NCBI GenBank assembly: GCA_003695505.1
Contig: RFIY01000145.1
Span: forward strand, 1 to 5,589
DNA: 5,589 nt
Reading direction: 5' to 3'
DNA from: J088 sp003695505 [NCBI: Candidatus Dadabacteria bacterium]
GTDB taxonomy: Bacteria; J088
In this document: positions 5,546 through 5,589 of the stretch, in pieces
Numbering within the stretch: position 1 is the first letter of the stretch
How the letters are laid out: the number at the start of each line of letters is the position of its first letter
Notes under the pieces: model-generated
The model's database searches: none
What the model was told of the DNA's origin: nothing
What the model saw: the letters and a program-made list of their open reading frames with translations, nothing else
Position numbers and translations under genes: made by a program

Positions 5546-5589
5546 CGTCCGATAGTGTAACCGACGTATCGCCTTCCGCCCCCTCACCA

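Noticed and set aside
5546-5587. 14-residue extension of the DUF4258 protein from GTG 5587
   Set aside because: The family-like sequence begins at MSKPVRYSGHA and the extension is basic and unlike the family. The window edge prevents a full check.
5546-5589. TACACT at 5554-5559 on the - strand as a -10 box for the DUF4258 gene
   Set aside because: No -35-like sequence lies at the proper distance and it would leave almost no leader. The true promoter may be outside the window.
1-5589. tRNA or rRNA genes, insertion sequences or transposases
   Set aside because: None was recognised on either strand.

Overview
This window looks like a chromosomal segment of a GC-rich proteobacterium, most likely a gammaproteobacterium. 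The reasons are an RpoE-like ECF sigma factor, a YbeL-type (DUF1451) zinc-ribbon protein, a signal-peptide-bearing outer-membrane-barrel candidate and a proteobacterial-style palindromic intergenic repeat. Species cannot be told from the sequence alone. Most of the window is GC-rich with dense coding. The right end (about 5062-5545) drops to about 48% GC in two 60-base lines counted by hand, against about 77% in one line of the transporter gene, which suggests an accessory module.

Left block, + strand (54-1886): a tightly packed ECF sigma factor, a membrane-spanning anti-sigma-like protein that overlaps it by ATGA, and an unrecognised 165-aa soluble protein 7 nt further on. A GGAACC-N16-GTC promoter-like element sits just upstream of the sigma gene and suggests autoregulation. 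Next comes a separate + strand AEC-family (auxin efflux carrier-like) permease (1947-2864).

Middle block, - strand (2877-3975): a YbeL-like zinc-ribbon protein followed after 31 nt by a small exported barrel-like protein. They converge on the permease with only 12 nt between stop codons. The intergenic region 3976-4052 is divergent. Leftward it carries a good sigma-70 promoter for the zinc-ribbon gene. Rightward it carries a second GGAACCGA-N14-GTC element for a DEDDh 3'-5' exonuclease with an ExoX-like C-terminal domain (4053-4859). The exonuclease has no ATG start. The repeated ECF-type element makes the exonuclease a candidate target of the sigma factor encoded at the left.

Right block (4860-5589): a compound palindromic intergenic repeat, then a leftward two-gene module of DUF4258 and DUF2283 proteins, a toxin-antitoxin-like arrangement. 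The DUF4258 reading frame is interrupted at an A5 run. The missing family-like C-terminus is intact in the -1 frame and ends in an ATGA overlap with the DUF2283 start. This is either a one-base deletion, a sequencing error, or translational slippage, and it is the most interesting point in the window.
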